From contig JAIRZI010000045.1 of NCBI GenBank assembly GCA_031267295.1, positions 1-35,869 of the forward strand: DNA of 35,869 nucleotides, written 5' to 3'. The notes beneath the pieces were generated by a model. The model searched no databases and had not been told where the DNA came from. It saw only the letters and a list, made by a program, of their open reading frames with translations. This DNA is from Propionibacteriaceae bacterium. GTDB taxonomy: Bacteria; Actinomycetota; Actinomycetes; Propionibacteriales; Propionibacteriaceae. The stretch's first letter is position 1. Every line of letters begins with the position of its first letter. Positions 1-11,300 of this stretch are shown here, in pieces. The position numbers and the translations under genes were made by a program.

Positions 1-2
1 TT

Positions 3-1046
3 GATGTTGCGGAGCAGATTGAGTTGTTGGGGTTAGATGCCACGGTTGTTGCGGGGTCAAGCCCGCAGAGTGTGTCGTTGTTTGTGTCGGATTATTTTGT
101 TGATCGTAGTGAGATGGCAACAGATTTGGGGTGGGTGAGTCAGGAGTGGTCTTCTTTGGGAGCTTCGGTCACGGTGGAGACAGCGTTATCGGGTACGGTG
201 TTGATGTTGGTGGGGGTGGCTTTGTTGGCGGGTGCGGTAGGCATGGTGGTGTGTGCTGTTACTAGCGCTAAAGGGTTACGTTTCTCGGTTGGAATACTGC
301 GGGTGATCGGGTGGCGTGAACGGCGAATTTTACGACTAGTAGCAGGCGAGTTGGCTCCGGCATCGTTGTTAGTTGCTGTGATGGGCGTGGGGTGTTTCAT
401 GTGGGTGCCTTATCAGTTGCGTTCGCTTTTCGCGGCAGGTGTGGTGTTCGCAGGAGTGTTGTTTGGGGCTGAGACGGTGGCTGCGTTGCGTCCTACACGG
501 GTTCGTTCGGGTACATCGCGTGATGGTGAGCCGGTGCTGAGTTTGCGTGGAGTTGCGCTGCGGTTGTTGCGTAGTCGTGCGGTTTGGGTGGGGTTGATTG
601 TTGTGGGAGTGTCGTTGGTTGCTGTGTTGACAACGTTGGGTGTGGTGGTTGTTCGGGAGGGTCGAGAGCGTGCCGGTGCGACTCGGTTAGCTGAGTTTGC
701 GTTTAGTGCTACCGGCTCGTTGACGTTGGGGATTGAAGTGTTAGGGGTGGGTGCTGCGATATTGTTGCTGGTTTTGGCGCACCGGATGGAACGTTTGCAA
801 GCTGCTGGCGATACGGCTGTGTTTAATGCCGTCGGGTTTACGCTTGCAGCACAGGCGGTTATTGCTCGCTGGCAGGAGTTTTTGGTTGCTGTTGGATGCG
901 CCATTGCGGGGCTGGTTGTTGTTTCGGTGGTCTCGGTGATGTTTGCTGGCGGATGGGTAGCTTGGCTGGCTGGGGTGGGCGCTTTGGTGTTAGTTATGAT
1001 GCTGCGTTTTGTGAGCAGTTCCAATAAGACGGAGGTGATTCGGTGA
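3..1046 (+). CDS. FtsX-like/ABC transporter permease, 5'-truncated by the window edge
   Basis: Frame is open from the window start to a stop at 1046; several hydrophobic TM-like segments and the permease-like phrase 'GLRFSVGILRVIGWRERRILRLVAGEL', typical of FtsX-type permeases. Confidence 0.55.
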   Translation, partial: DVAEQIELLGLDATVVAGSSPQSVSLFVSDYFVDRSEMATDLGWVSQEWSSLGASVTVETALSGTVLMLVGVALLAGAVGMVVCAVTSAKGLRFSVGILRVIGWRERRILRLVAGELAPASLLVAVMGVGCFMWVPYQLRSLFAAGVVFAGVLFGAETVAALRPTRVRSGTSRDGEPVLSLRGVALRLLRSRAVWVGLIVVGVSLVAVLTTLGVVVVREGRERAGATRLAEFAFSATGSLTLGIEVLGVGAAILLLVLAHRMERLQAAGDTAVFNAVGFTLAAQAVIARWQEFLVAVGCAIAGLVVVSVVSVMFAGGWVAWLAGVGALVLVMMLRFVSSSNKTEVIR

Positions 1047-1089
1047 ATGTGCCGTCTGGGCTTGCGATGGTAGTTACGGAAACCGGCTC

Positions 1090-1466
1090 GGAAAGAGACG
1101 GTGTTGATTTGATGGGCAGATTGTGTTTGTCCGGTGATGATGCGTTCGTGTCTGGCTTGTTGGTTGAGTTGGTGTACGGTTTCGTTACTGTCTGCTATTA
1201 GTAGGGATGTGAGGCTGTGGTTGGTATCGTTGCGCCGTGTTTCGTAGGCGATTTGGGTGATGCTGTCTAGCTGACTTTCGTGTATGCGGTCGTGTTCTGC
1301 TAGCCATCTAGCGGTGTTTTCGCATTCGATACCCAAATCTTCGGCGAGTACTGCGGCGGCGGTAGTGGGTGGTGCTAAACCAACTATGCTGTGGGTTCCG
1401 TGGGTGGTTTCCCATGCGGTGCGGAGTTTGGTGGACTTGGCGGGGTATTTCTCAAATTTGGGTGTT
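1090..1466 (-). pseudogene. Remnant of a MobF (TraA/TrwC-like) relaxase-helicase
   Basis: Minus-strand translation reads 'KSTKLRTAWETTHGTHSIVGLAPPTTAAAVLAEDLGIECENTARWLAEHDR...ITQIAYETRRNDTNHSLTSLLIADSNETVHQLNQQARHERIITGQT', resembling the relaxase helicase motif region (GLAPSAAAA.VL...ENTAKWL; SLMIADTNE.V..LNQRAR..RI..G). No complete gene; resemblance decays on both sides. Confidence 0.55.
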
Positions 1467-1562
1467 TCGTTGGAGTGGCTTGTCAGGGAGTTTTTTTCGG
1501 TTGAAGATGGGGCAAGTTGAGGTTGTTATAAGGCCAAAAATTGTGGATTCTCGGGGTTTGTT

Positions 1563-1736
1563 GTGCAAAATTTGAGAGTTTCTCAAACCCGGTTGCCCCT
1601 GAATCGAGTTGATGAACTGTTGACCGGGTATGTGGCTGGGGTGCCTGTTAAAGAGTTGGCGTTACGTTATGGGGTGAGTCGTCAAACGATTTATGAACAC
1701 ACTTCCAGAGAGCTGGTGTGGTCAACAAACCATTAG
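1563..1736 (+). CDS. Small helix-turn-helix ORF, resolvase C-terminal-like HTH fragment
   Basis: Translation 'VQNLRVSQTRLPLNRVDELLTGYVAGVPVKELALRYGVSRQTIYEHTSRELVWSTNH*' looks like the HTH tail found in site-specific recombinases; only ~57 codons, possibly a remnant. Confidence 0.35.
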   Translation: MQNLRVSQTRLPLNRVDELLTGYVAGVPVKELALRYGVSRQTIYEHTSRELVWSTNH

Positions 1737-1976
1737 CGTTTGGTGGCTGATATTCGTCGAATCATGGCAGAGTATCGTGATGGTGAAAGGATCGAGGCCA
1801 ACGCGGTTAAAAGTTCCGCTGCCATGGTGGATGCCAACTTAACCAACGATTCTCTGCTAGTCACCCAAAGTAGTTGCGCGGAGTTCGTCCAATATTTTGC
1901 CGAGACGAATCCTGCGTTAATTTTTTATATAGGGTGGCTTTGGTTGGGTGTTTTGTTCACGAGAGTATAGGAGAAA

Positions 1977-4805
1977 GTGATGATTGATCCGCGTCGGGTG
2001 GCAATCTTGATTCGTTCTCAAATTGGAGATATCTATCAAGACCGGACGAGCGATGTGTATCAATGGGAACGAACCTCGGTGGGTGCGAACATTGTTTTTA
2101 AGCAGTTGACAGAGACAAAGAGCTACTCCTACAGAGAAGATTCGGGGAAGCTGCTCGTTCTTGAACGTCCGTATCGGGAACTGCTTGAAGGTCGTCTGGT
2201 CGAAGTGCGAGGCAGTTTGTGGCTCAACGTGAGTGAGGTGTTGCGCTTTGGCTGTGCTACTGGTTCCTGGACGCGTGTCTTTTACAGCACAAAGGGTGGT
2301 GAAAGCTACAAAACCTACCTTTCGAGTGAAGTTCGTATTCTCACAGATATTGCCAAGCAGTCGCGAGCTACAAAAATTTTGAACTATTGGCATGATCTTG
2401 TGAATCATCTTCCGAACCTAAAAAGCGGGCCTAATCCGCTTGTTCATGCATATGAAAGTATGGAAATCATTCACCCTGATAGCGTTCTAGCACACTACCT
2501 TTCTGGCAAACGGATAAGTGAGAAACAAGACGGAAAGCTTCCCCTCTTTCCATTTTCCTCAAACTTAAGCCAACGCGACGCATTGTTGCAGGCATTGAAG
2601 TATCCAATTTCGGTCATTGATGGGCCACCTGGCACGGGTAAGACACAGACCATTCTCAACCTGCTGGCTACTCTAAGCGCGATGCCGGGGGTTTGCATAG
2701 GCGTTGTTTCGGCCACCAACACGGCAGTCGATAACGTCCGCGACAAGCTTGACGAACTGGGGTTTGGGTATGTGATTGCGAATCTGGGAAATAAAGACAG
2801 GAAAGAGGCTTTCTTCGCGGCGCAAGAAGATCGCAATACCGTAGTTGATAACTTTCTTGCTTCGAGTAGTTCTGGCACTAGGAACACTAGTGCGGAATCC
2901 GTTGTGAAAGGACAGTTGCGTGTACTTGAGGGCAAGCTTCTCAAGTTGCAAGAAAATGAGCGAACTCTTGCCAGATTACGACAGAGTTTGGACAGCTACC
3001 GGCTGGAGTATCGCCATTTCACCCGGTATTTGAATGGATATGAGGTGGCCAATCTTGATGGAGTGGTGCTGTTAGACCGGGCATCAGATCGAATTCTTGA
3101 TTATCTAGTTGAAACTCAGCTACCTGAAAGCCATCTGGTGTGGCCACTTCGCTGGATAAAACGATTACGCCAACAGGTTAAGTACGGTTCGCTTAAAGAT
3201 GTTGACCCTACAGACTCCGATGTTGTTCTTAGGCTTCAGCGAGCCTACTACGAGAAAAAGATCAGTGAGTTCGAAGAACAGGTCATCACCCTAGAAGACG
3301 AGTTGTTTCATGGTGATCTGAAAAAAATGGTTGCACAGCAGCAGAAACTTTCATTGCAAGTACTCCGTACTGGTCTGCGAGAGCGTTACAGTGCCCTGGA
3401 GCGGAAACAGTATGATGAAGCTAAATACTTGGATAAGCTTGATGCATTCAGTGTTGATTATCCAATCATTTTGAGCACCTGTCACTCATTGCGTCAGAGT
3501 GTCGGCCAAGAGCGCTTGCTCGACTATTTGATCATTGATGAAGCATCTCAAGTAGATCTACTTGCAGCAGGTTTGGCGTTGGCTTCCACTAAACGTGTAA
3601 TCGTCGTCGGCGATCTTGCTCAACTCCCTCATATTCCAGTGACCGAGGCAGTCGATAGTGTCGGTATATCCTCGCCATTACCTGCTTACGATTACGTTAA
3701 ACACAGCCTGCTCTCGTCACTGCAAGAACTATATGGCGACAAGCTTCCGCGAACGATGCTGTGCGAGCATTACCGATGTGATCCCGCCATCATTGGGTTT
3801 TGTAATGAGAAGTTTTATGGTCAGAAGCTCATCCCCTTCACGACTAGCACCCCTGAGCATCACCCATTGATTCTGCACACTACAACGGAGGGCAACCATA
3901 TGCGCTCGCACCGCGAGGGTGGATTGTCTAACCAGCGTGAGGTTGATGTGATTGAGCAAGAGGTGATTCCGAGATACTGCACTGGTATCTCGCGAGATGA
4001 GATCGGAATAGTCTCCCCGTACCGGAAGCAGGTCGGCAAGATTAACGATATCCTTGTCGGCGAATTTGAAGAGATTGAAGCCGATACGGTGCATCGATTC
4101 CAGGGTCGCGAGAAACAGGCCATTATCATGAGTACAGTGCTTGACGAGACTTGGCGGGGGCGACTGGGAACCTCGTTTATAGATGATCCGCATCTAGTCA
4201 ATGTGGCAGTTTCCCGCGCTAAAGACAAATTTGTGCTAGTGACAGACCACGACATGCTGCCAACAAGCAAGAATCTTCGTGACCTCATGGGCTATATCCA
4301 ATATTATGACCCGGAACATCAACCGTATCAAAGCTCAATAGTTTCAGTTTTTGATCTTTTGTATAGGAACTATTCGGCGCGTCTTGAATCATTATTTAAC
4401 CGTGTGCTGAACCGGACGAAGTATCGCTCCGAAAACATAATCTGGACTGTGATACAGGATATTCTGGCAGAAGAGCCATACCATGATCTGAACGTTCACG
4501 CCCAGGTACTTGTGCAAAATTTACTTTTGGGATTAGAAGGGCTCACGGAAGAGGAAACTACCTATGTCAAGAATCGATGTTCGCTTGATTTTGTGGTGTA
4601 CCGACGCGTAACACGTCAACCAGTTCTAGCGATCGAAGTGAACGGGTTCGCTTTTCACGAGAATAATCCTAAGCAACACACTAAAGATACGCTTAAAAAG
4701 GCCATCCTCGATAAAAATGGTATCCCGCTGTTAGCGCTACCCACGACCGGCAGCGGTGAACAAGCTCTTATCCGTGCCGCCCTAAACGTAGCAATGAACA
4801 GATAA
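1977..4805 (+). CDS. Superfamily 1 (UPF1-like) DNA/RNA helicase with C-terminal DUF2726/Vsr-like nuclease-fold domain
   Basis: Walker A 'GPPGTGKTQTILNLLATL', Walker B 'LIIDEASQVD', 'VVGDLAQLPHIP', 'VHRFQGREKQAIIMS', 'VNVAVSRAKDKFVLV'; C-terminus 'RCSLDFVVYRRVTRQPVLAIEVNGFAFHENN...KKAILDKNGIPLLALPT' fits DUF2726. AGGAGA Shine-Dalgarno just upstream; start is GTG 1977 or ATG 1980. Confidence 0.8.
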   Translation: MMIDPRRVAILIRSQIGDIYQDRTSDVYQWERTSVGANIVFKQLTETKSYSYREDSGKLLVLERPYRELLEGRLVEVRGSLWLNVSEVLRFGCATGSWTRVFYSTKGGESYKTYLSSEVRILTDIAKQSRATKILNYWHDLVNHLPNLKSGPNPLVHAYESMEIIHPDSVLAHYLSGKRISEKQDGKLPLFPFSSNLSQRDALLQALKYPISVIDGPPGTGKTQTILNLLATLSAMPGVCIGVVSATNTAVDNVRDKLDELGFGYVIANLGNKDRKEAFFAAQEDRNTVVDNFLASSSSGTRNTSAESVVKGQLRVLEGKLLKLQENERTLARLRQSLDSYRLEYRHFTRYLNGYEVANLDGVVLLDRASDRILDYLVETQLPESHLVWPLRWIKRLRQQVKYGSLKDVDPTDSDVVLRLQRAYYEKKISEFEEQVITLEDELFHGDLKKMVAQQQKLSLQVLRTGLRERYSALERKQYDEAKYLDKLDAFSVDYPIILSTCHSLRQSVGQERLLDYLIIDEASQVDLLAAGLALASTKRVIVVGDLAQLPHIPVTEAVDSVGISSPLPAYDYVKHSLLSSLQELYGDKLPRTMLCEHYRCDPAIIGFCNEKFYGQKLIPFTTSTPEHHPLILHTTTEGNHMRSHREGGLSNQREVDVIEQEVIPRYCTGISRDEIGIVSPYRKQVGKINDILVGEFEEIEADTVHRFQGREKQAIIMSTVLDETWRGRLGTSFIDDPHLVNVAVSRAKDKFVLVTDHDMLPTSKNLRDLMGYIQYYDPEHQPYQSSIVSVFDLLYRNYSARLESLFNRVLNRTKYRSENIIWTVIQDILAEEPYHDLNVHAQVLVQNLLLGLEGLTEEETTYVKNRCSLDFVVYRRVTRQPVLAIEVNGFAFHENNPKQHTKDTLKKAILDKNGIPLLALPTTGSGEQALIRAALNVAMNR

Positions 4806-5050
4806 CGCACCTATGGGATACTGGTGATCGAAGCAGCAGCAATGTAGCGCTACTCGGAAAAGCAGCAATACCCCCGTCTGGCTCGGCTTGCTGCGCTGTG
4901 GTAGCCACTTCGACAAACGCCTTCCGGGGCACTGCCCGAAAAATCAAAGCCCACGCTAGCATCCGCCCATTCCCCAATGACGGCTCCATTAATTTTTCCC
5001 GAATCGATTGAGCTACATAGACAATGGCGTGATCTGTAGTCCGCTCCTAA

Positions 5051-5056
5051 TAGACT
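5051..5056 (+). promoter_or_regulatory. Putative -10 element (TAGACT) for a leaderless drmD transcript
   Basis: TAGACT lies 7 nt before ATG 5064 with no Shine-Dalgarno; fits the actinobacterial TANNNT leaderless pattern. No clear -35 seen. Confidence 0.4.
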
Positions 5057-5063
5057 TAACGGC

Positions 5064-8000
5064 ATGTCTTTACGCGCGCCGACAGGTGGCGTGGCTGTGG
5101 ACTCCACAGTCACACGCCATCAGCATCCTACGCCGTCTTTGCCCGAACCGGGGCAGGTAGTTGAGGTACGCGGCTCGACATGGGCGGTCGCTGGAGTCAC
5201 AGCGCAGGGGTTGCCGGTGTCTCCGGCGGATGATTCGACGGTCGGTTTATCGCATGTGGTCGATCTGCAGTCGATGGACGAGGATCGTTTGGGTGAGATG
5301 CTGTCGGTGGTGTGGGAGTTGGAGGTTGGGAACTCGATTACTCCGGCACAGGGTCTGCCTGATCGAATCACCGACCAGGGGTTCGACGATCCGGTGACGT
5401 TGGCGGGGTTCATTGACGCGATGCGGTGGGGCGCGGTCACCTCGGCTGATCCGAACCGCTACCAGGCTCCATTCTGGTCAGGCGTGAATGTAAATGCGTA
5501 CCAATTGGAACCGCTGCACCGCGCATTGTCGTCACCTCGCGCGAATCTGCTGTTGGCTGATGACGTGGGTCTGGGGAAGACTATCGAGGCCGGGCTTGTT
5601 GTCCAGGAACTCTTACTGCGCCACCGGGCGCGGACGGTCGTGATTGTCTGTCCGCCGAGTTTGAGCATGAAGTGGGCCGACGAGATGCGGGACAAGTTTG
5701 GCTTGGGATTCGTTATCGTCAACTCCGAACTGATGTCGTCGATCCGCCGCAGCCACGGGTTGAATGCGAACCCGTTCACGTTGTTCCCGCGTGTGATCGT
5801 GTCAATGGCTTGGCTGCCTCAGAACCGCGCTCAACGCCTGCTGCGCCCGGTTTACGCTGAGGTCGACAATCCGAAATCGGGCCGCCGGTTCGCGTTTGAT
5901 ATCTTGATCGTTGATGAAGCCCACCATGTCGCACCATCATCCCCGTTGACCGTCGCACAGGGGCGGGGCTACGCCACAGACACGAACCGCACTGTCGAGG
6001 TGCGCCGTCTGGCCGAACGTTGCGAGCACCGCCTGTTCCTTTCGGCGACTCCGCACAACGGCCATCCAGAGTCGTTCATGGCACTGATGGAGATGATCGA
6101 TCCGCAGCGCTTCTCGCGCGGCGCATTGCTCGACAGTGTCGCGCTGAAGGATGTTATGGTGCGCAACCTCAAACGCGACTTGACCGATAAGGGGTTCAAA
6201 CGCCGCCAGGTCAAGTCGTTGGTGTTCACCCCGTCCGATCAAGAGCAAGTCATGTTCTCTGCCCTAGATGAAATCGTGCGCGCGTCGGCTAAACTGAACG
6301 ACGCTAAACCGGGTAGCGACATTGTGACGATGCTGTTGAAAAAGCGGTTTATGTCCAGCCCCTACGCCTTCGGCCAGACCTTGGCGCGCTACATGAACTC
6401 CCGCGACGGCTCCGGCCTGATCGATGACGATTACGACGACATTCTGGGCGAGGGCCAGTCCGACGAGGAAGAGGGCCTGTGGGAGCAGGATGAGTCGGAG
6501 TATCTGAAAATGTCGAAACGCTCCGGCTCCGACCCACTGCGATCCGCCACCCGCGAGCAGCTTGAACAGCTGCGAGATTGGGGATTGGGCTACGAGTCGA
6601 AAACTGATTCCCGAGCCGAGGCGCTGCTGGGCTTCCTTGACTCGGTGTGTCGCCCAGACGGCAAGATGTGGACGAATGAGCGGGTGGTCGTGTTCACCGA
6701 GTACGCCCACACCGTGGATTGGCTGGCGAGAATTCTGCGGCAACGCGACTACACGGACAGAATGGCTGTGATTCAGGGTTCGACACCGACGGGCAAGCAG
6801 CCCGGCGAGCGGGGGTATATTCGCGAGCAGTTCACCGAGAATCCGGTGGAGCAACCGGTCAGGGTATTGCTAGCGACTGACGCTGCCGGAGAGGGCATTG
6901 ACCTGCAAGACTACTGTCATCGGCTCGTCAACTTCGACATTCCGTTCAACCCATCCCGATTGGAGCAGCGCATCGGTCGAATCGACCGTTACGGCCAAAC
7001 TCAGGCTCCGCTAGTGTTTCACTTCCTGCCCGACCAAACGTCGTCAACCTATGCGGCGGACACGGCGTTCATGGGCGGTATCGCCCGGAAGATCGCCAAT
7101 GTCGAGCAAGACCTCGGCTCAACCAATGAGGTCATCGCCGACCAGATCCAGCGCCACTTCACCGGCGGCAAAGTCCCGACAAAACCAAAGGCTAGAGGCA
7201 ACAACTCTAACGATGTCATCAATCAGAACCTGGCGAGCGGCTTAGAGTTGAACGCCCGTTTGACTGAGTTGGAGCAGGGCTACGACGAGTCGCGTTCCCA
7301 GATTCACCTAGAGCCGGACAACCTTCGCCGTGTGGTCGACACCGCGTTGCGGATCAATAACCAGCTACCGCTGGTGCCCATCGCCGACCCATTCATCCCC
7401 TACGACCCTGACGGAGATGTGAAGCCCGCCGACACCCAGGTTTTCGAGGTGCCAAACCTGACCCTAGGTTGGCAGGTCGCACTGCGGGGTCTCGACATAG
7501 TTCTCAAACCAGGCGAGCGCCGACCTATTACATTCGATCCGGCAGCGATGGAGATCCGCGAACCCGACGGGGCGGGCGGAGTAACCGTCCGGCGGCGCAA
7601 CGATTTGGCCTACGTCCACCTTGGCCATCCGCTCGTCCAGAAAGCTCAACGTTTGCTGCGCCGCTCCTTGTGGAACGTTGGCTCGTCGCTGAACCGGGTG
7701 ACCGCAGTTGTCGTGGACGATTTGCCGGAGTCGTTCGTCGCCGCTGTCACGCGGATGGTGCTGGTCGGCAGGGGCGGTGTCCGGCTACATGAAGACGTGT
7801 TCCTTGCCGGAGTTCGTTTGCACGGCCGCCGAGTCATGGACGAAGACAAAGCCGAGGGTGCCCTCGATCAGGCTCTCGACACGGGCAACCTGGCTTTAGC
7901 CGACGAGCGCGTACGGCAGCAGATCGCCGCGATGTGGAACGCGCCGGATGCGCCGATCAAGGCTCGGCTCGAAAGCCGCATACAGACTCTCGCCGCACGC

Positions 8001-8345
8001 AAACACAAAGCGGTGCAGAGCCTGCTCGACAAGCGCCACGAGTCCGACGTGAAGCGCGCCCATGACATCTTCGCTGCGTTCCGCGAGAACCTGCGCCAGT
8101 CGCTGCGGCAACTCGAAGATGCACAAGCCGAGGAGGAAGCCCGGCTTTTCCTCGACCCAGACCAGCAGCGACAGCGACGGCGGGACATGGAGGCCATGAG
8201 TCGCCGCCTGGACGAGCTCGCCTCCGAGGAGGATCGAGAAATCACCGCGATCAACGAGCGCTACACCCAGCCTGAGCCGAACACCACAGCAGCGGCTTTG
8301 GTGTTTGCCCTGACCCGCGCCGACGCCGAAGGATGGATCGACTGA
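5064..8345 (+). CDS. drmD: DISARM DrmD, SNF2-family helicase
   Basis: 1093 aa; 'LLADDVGLGKTIEAGLVVQELL', 'LIVDEAHHVA', 'FLSATPHNG', 'LLATDAAGEGIDLQDYCHRLVNFDIPFNPSRLEQRIGRIDRYGQ'; first gene in class 1 DISARM order. Confidence 0.88.
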   Translation: MSLRAPTGGVAVDSTVTRHQHPTPSLPEPGQVVEVRGSTWAVAGVTAQGLPVSPADDSTVGLSHVVDLQSMDEDRLGEMLSVVWELEVGNSITPAQGLPDRITDQGFDDPVTLAGFIDAMRWGAVTSADPNRYQAPFWSGVNVNAYQLEPLHRALSSPRANLLLADDVGLGKTIEAGLVVQELLLRHRARTVVIVCPPSLSMKWADEMRDKFGLGFVIVNSELMSSIRRSHGLNANPFTLFPRVIVSMAWLPQNRAQRLLRPVYAEVDNPKSGRRFAFDILIVDEAHHVAPSSPLTVAQGRGYATDTNRTVEVRRLAERCEHRLFLSATPHNGHPESFMALMEMIDPQRFSRGALLDSVALKDVMVRNLKRDLTDKGFKRRQVKSLVFTPSDQEQVMFSALDEIVRASAKLNDAKPGSDIVTMLLKKRFMSSPYAFGQTLARYMNSRDGSGLIDDDYDDILGEGQSDEEEGLWEQDESEYLKMSKRSGSDPLRSATREQLEQLRDWGLGYESKTDSRAEALLGFLDSVCRPDGKMWTNERVVVFTEYAHTVDWLARILRQRDYTDRMAVIQGSTPTGKQPGERGYIREQFTENPVEQPVRVLLATDAAGEGIDLQDYCHRLVNFDIPFNPSRLEQRIGRIDRYGQTQAPLVFHFLPDQTSSTYAADTAFMGGIARKIANVEQDLGSTNEVIADQIQRHFTGGKVPTKPKARGNNSNDVINQNLASGLELNARLTELEQGYDESRSQIHLEPDNLRRVVDTALRINNQLPLVPIADPFIPYDPDGDVKPADTQVFEVPNLTLGWQVALRGLDIVLKPGERRPITFDPAAMEIREPDGAGGVTVRRRNDLAYVHLGHPLVQKAQRLLRRSLWNVGSSLNRVTAVVVDDLPESFVAAVTRMVLVGRGGVRLHEDVFLAGVRLHGRRVMDEDKAEGALDQALDTGNLALADERVRQQIAAMWNAPDAPIKARLESRIQTLAARKHKAVQSLLDKRHESDVKRAHDIFAAFRENLRQSLRQLEDAQAEEEARLFLDPDQQRQRRRDMEAMSRRLDELASEEDREITAINERYTQPEPNTTAAALVFALTRADAEGWID

Positions 8346-11300
8346 TGTTTCACCGCCCGCATCAACGCCGCGCCCTCAACGCCACCGAACAACACCGCGC
8401 TTGGCTCCAACTTGTCGACACCGATGGCCCGTTCCTCGCCGTGCCTGTCCTTAAACGGGTCTGGCCAGACGGCATACCCAATTTCGCCACCATCCATCCC
8501 GAGCGCTACGACCTGCTACATGACAAGTTCAAGACGTTCGGTGCGGCTTTCGATGCTGTCGATGCCGAACCCGAATCCGAAGAGCTTCAAGCCAGCTATC
8601 GACAGACCCGTGACCAGTGGGTCGAGACGGTGCTGCGGGCCGTGGTCGGTTGGGGCGATACGCTCGACTGGGGCGAAACGACGGGCATCCGGGCCACATC
8701 CCCGAACCGGGCTGTAACCATCCACTCCCAGGGCGTGCTGCGCGGCGCGGATGGTATCGGCGCGCTCGTCCATATCGTCGAACGCACCGTCAGCCTCCGC
8801 TCCACCCCCGCCGACCTATGGGCCACGACGCCCATCGACCGGATGGATGCCTTGCTGCGCGCCTCCGGCGTTCCCATCGGCATCGTTACCGACGGCCAAT
8901 GGTGGGGTCTAGTCTGCTCTCGCGAAAGCAGAATGACCGCATCCGGCATCGTCGACGCGCTGACCTGGATTTCCGAGCCGCGCACCCGTGATGCTTTCTT
9001 CACCTTGCTTGATCGGCAGTACATCATCGGAGGCGACCCTGACGAGCTTCTGCCGGAACTGTTCAAGGCATCTGAGACTGAGGCTGAGGAGACCACCGAA
9101 GCGCTGGGGGCGCAGGTTCGCAGCGCCGTTGAACTGCTCATCCAAGCGTTCGCCGAAGCCGCCGTCGAGGCCAAGCGTCGTGGCCAGGGCGACTCGCTGC
9201 CAGACGATCCGCACGCCACCTACGAGGCTGCGGTCACGGTGATGATGCGGGTCGTGTTCTTGCTGTTCGCGGAGGAGCGCGGTCTGCTGCCGTCCGGCGA
9301 CCTATTCGACCAGGGCTACGGCATCGCCCAAGAACTAGCCCGGCTCGAAACCCGCGAAGCCGCTGAGAGTGAGGAGATACTCGACTCCACCACCTTAACC
9401 TGGCACCGGTTGCTCGCCACCAGCCAAGCGCTCTACACCGGTGCGTCGTTCGAGAATCTGCGCATGCCCGCCTACGGTGGCTCCCTATTCGACCCGACCA
9501 GGTTCCCTTTCCTCAACGCCACCACCGAGCAAGGCAGCCTCGCCGTCGCCGTCTCTGACCGCGTCATGCTCCATGTCCTACGCTCTGTCCAGCTTGTCAA
9601 GGTCGGAGGCGAGTCCAGACACATCTCTTTTCGCGACATCGACGTGGAACAAATCGGCTACATCTACGAAGGTTTGCTTGGCTTCACTTGCCGCACCGTC
9701 GGTGAGGTTTACGTTGGCCTGCAAGGCACAGCAGGAGCTGAACCTGATATTCCGCTCGCCAGACTCGAAACACTGCGCGCCGAGAACCCAACCCCCGCCG
9801 CGTTCGCCGATGCCCTGCGCGCCTGGCTGGTCACCGACCAGCCATCAACCAAACCCAAGTCCGCGTCCGCCATTGCCCGCGCCTTGGACGCGCTGCCCGA
9901 CCCGATCATCGTCAGCGCCCTCACTCAGGCCGTCGGCGGCGACACCGACCTGCGCGCCCAGATTGAGCCATGGCTCGGGCTGATTCGCCCCGATTTGCGC
10001 AACCAACCCTTCATCGTCCTGCCTGGCGGGCTACTCGTCAAAGAAACCCCGTCGCGCAAGAACGCCGGAGCGCATTACACGCCCCGCTCTTTGGCCGAGG
10101 AAGTCGTCCTTCATGCGCTCCAGCCGCTTTGCTATTCGCCCGGCCCCTACCAAAGCGCTGACGAAAGCAGATGGGTGCTCAAGGGCTCCGTTGACATCCT
10201 GCGATTACGGATCGCCGACATCGCCTGCGGCTCCGGCGCATTCCTTGTCGCCGCCGCCCGCTACCTCGCCGACCGAATGGTCGAAGCCTGGACTATTGAA
10301 GACCCCTCGAATACCTACCACCGCGACCTCTACAGCCGAGCCATCCGCCAGGTCGTCGCCAAATGTCTCTACGGAGCCGACATCAATGGCATGGCCGTCG
10401 AGATGTGCAAACTATCGCTGTGGTTGGTTTCCCTCAACCCGAAATTGCCTTTCAGCTTCGTCGACGACAAAGTGTTGCACGGCAACTCCCTACTCGGCCT
10501 GACCGACCTTGACCAAATCCGCGAACTCCACATCTACCCGGCGGATGCCCGCAGCAACGGCGACCGGGATGCCCTGTTCTACACCAGCGCCGGGCGCATG
10601 ATGACCCAGCGGATCGACGTCAACGGTGTCATCTCCCGCGTCGCTGAACGTCGCCAACAACTCGCCAGCGAAGTCTCCGAAACCGACCCGGCGCGCACTG
10701 CGACCGCCAAGCGCCGCATCATGGCCGATAACGAACGCGACCTCGTCCAACTGACGACCCTCGCTGATGCCGTCGTGGCTGCCGGACTGCCCCTCGGCGC
10801 GCCCCGAGGCCGCGACAAGGAAACAACCCGCCCCGAGGTCGACCCAGACGGCAACGCCCGCTTCGTCGTCGAACACACCCCCGATGCGAAGCTCCAGACC
10901 AAATACAAGGCGTTGGCCGAGACCGCCAGCGTCGCCTTCCCCAAGAATGGCGACGGAGACCGTTCCGAAATTCTGCGCCTCATCGACACCGGCCTCACTC
11001 CCACCGTCGAAACGGACTATGACCACTGGCGATGCCTACATTGGGTTCTCGCAGTTCCCGACGTGATGGAACGTGGCGGCTTCAATGCCATCATCGGAAA
11101 CCCGCCGTTCTTGGGCGGACAGAAGCTGACCGGGGCTATGGGCACTGATGTGCGCGACTGGTTTGTCAACGTGCTGGCAGAGGGCCGCAGAGGAAGCGCC
11201 GACCTGGTGGCCTACTTCTTCTTGCGTGCCACCTCGCTCTTGCAAGCGAATGGGACTTTGGGGTTGATTGCCACGAATACTGTTGCGCAGGGCGATACTC

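Noticed and set aside
413-1336. Full 307-aa minus-strand ORF as a real gene
   Set aside because: Only the N-terminal part beyond ~1090 resembles a relaxase; the rest is antisense to the permease CDS and low-complexity (Thr/Asn/Ala).
5120-8254. Numerous minus-strand ORFs antisense to drmD and other drm genes
   Set aside because: Typical spurious shadow ORFs in GC-rich coding sequence; no family resemblance.
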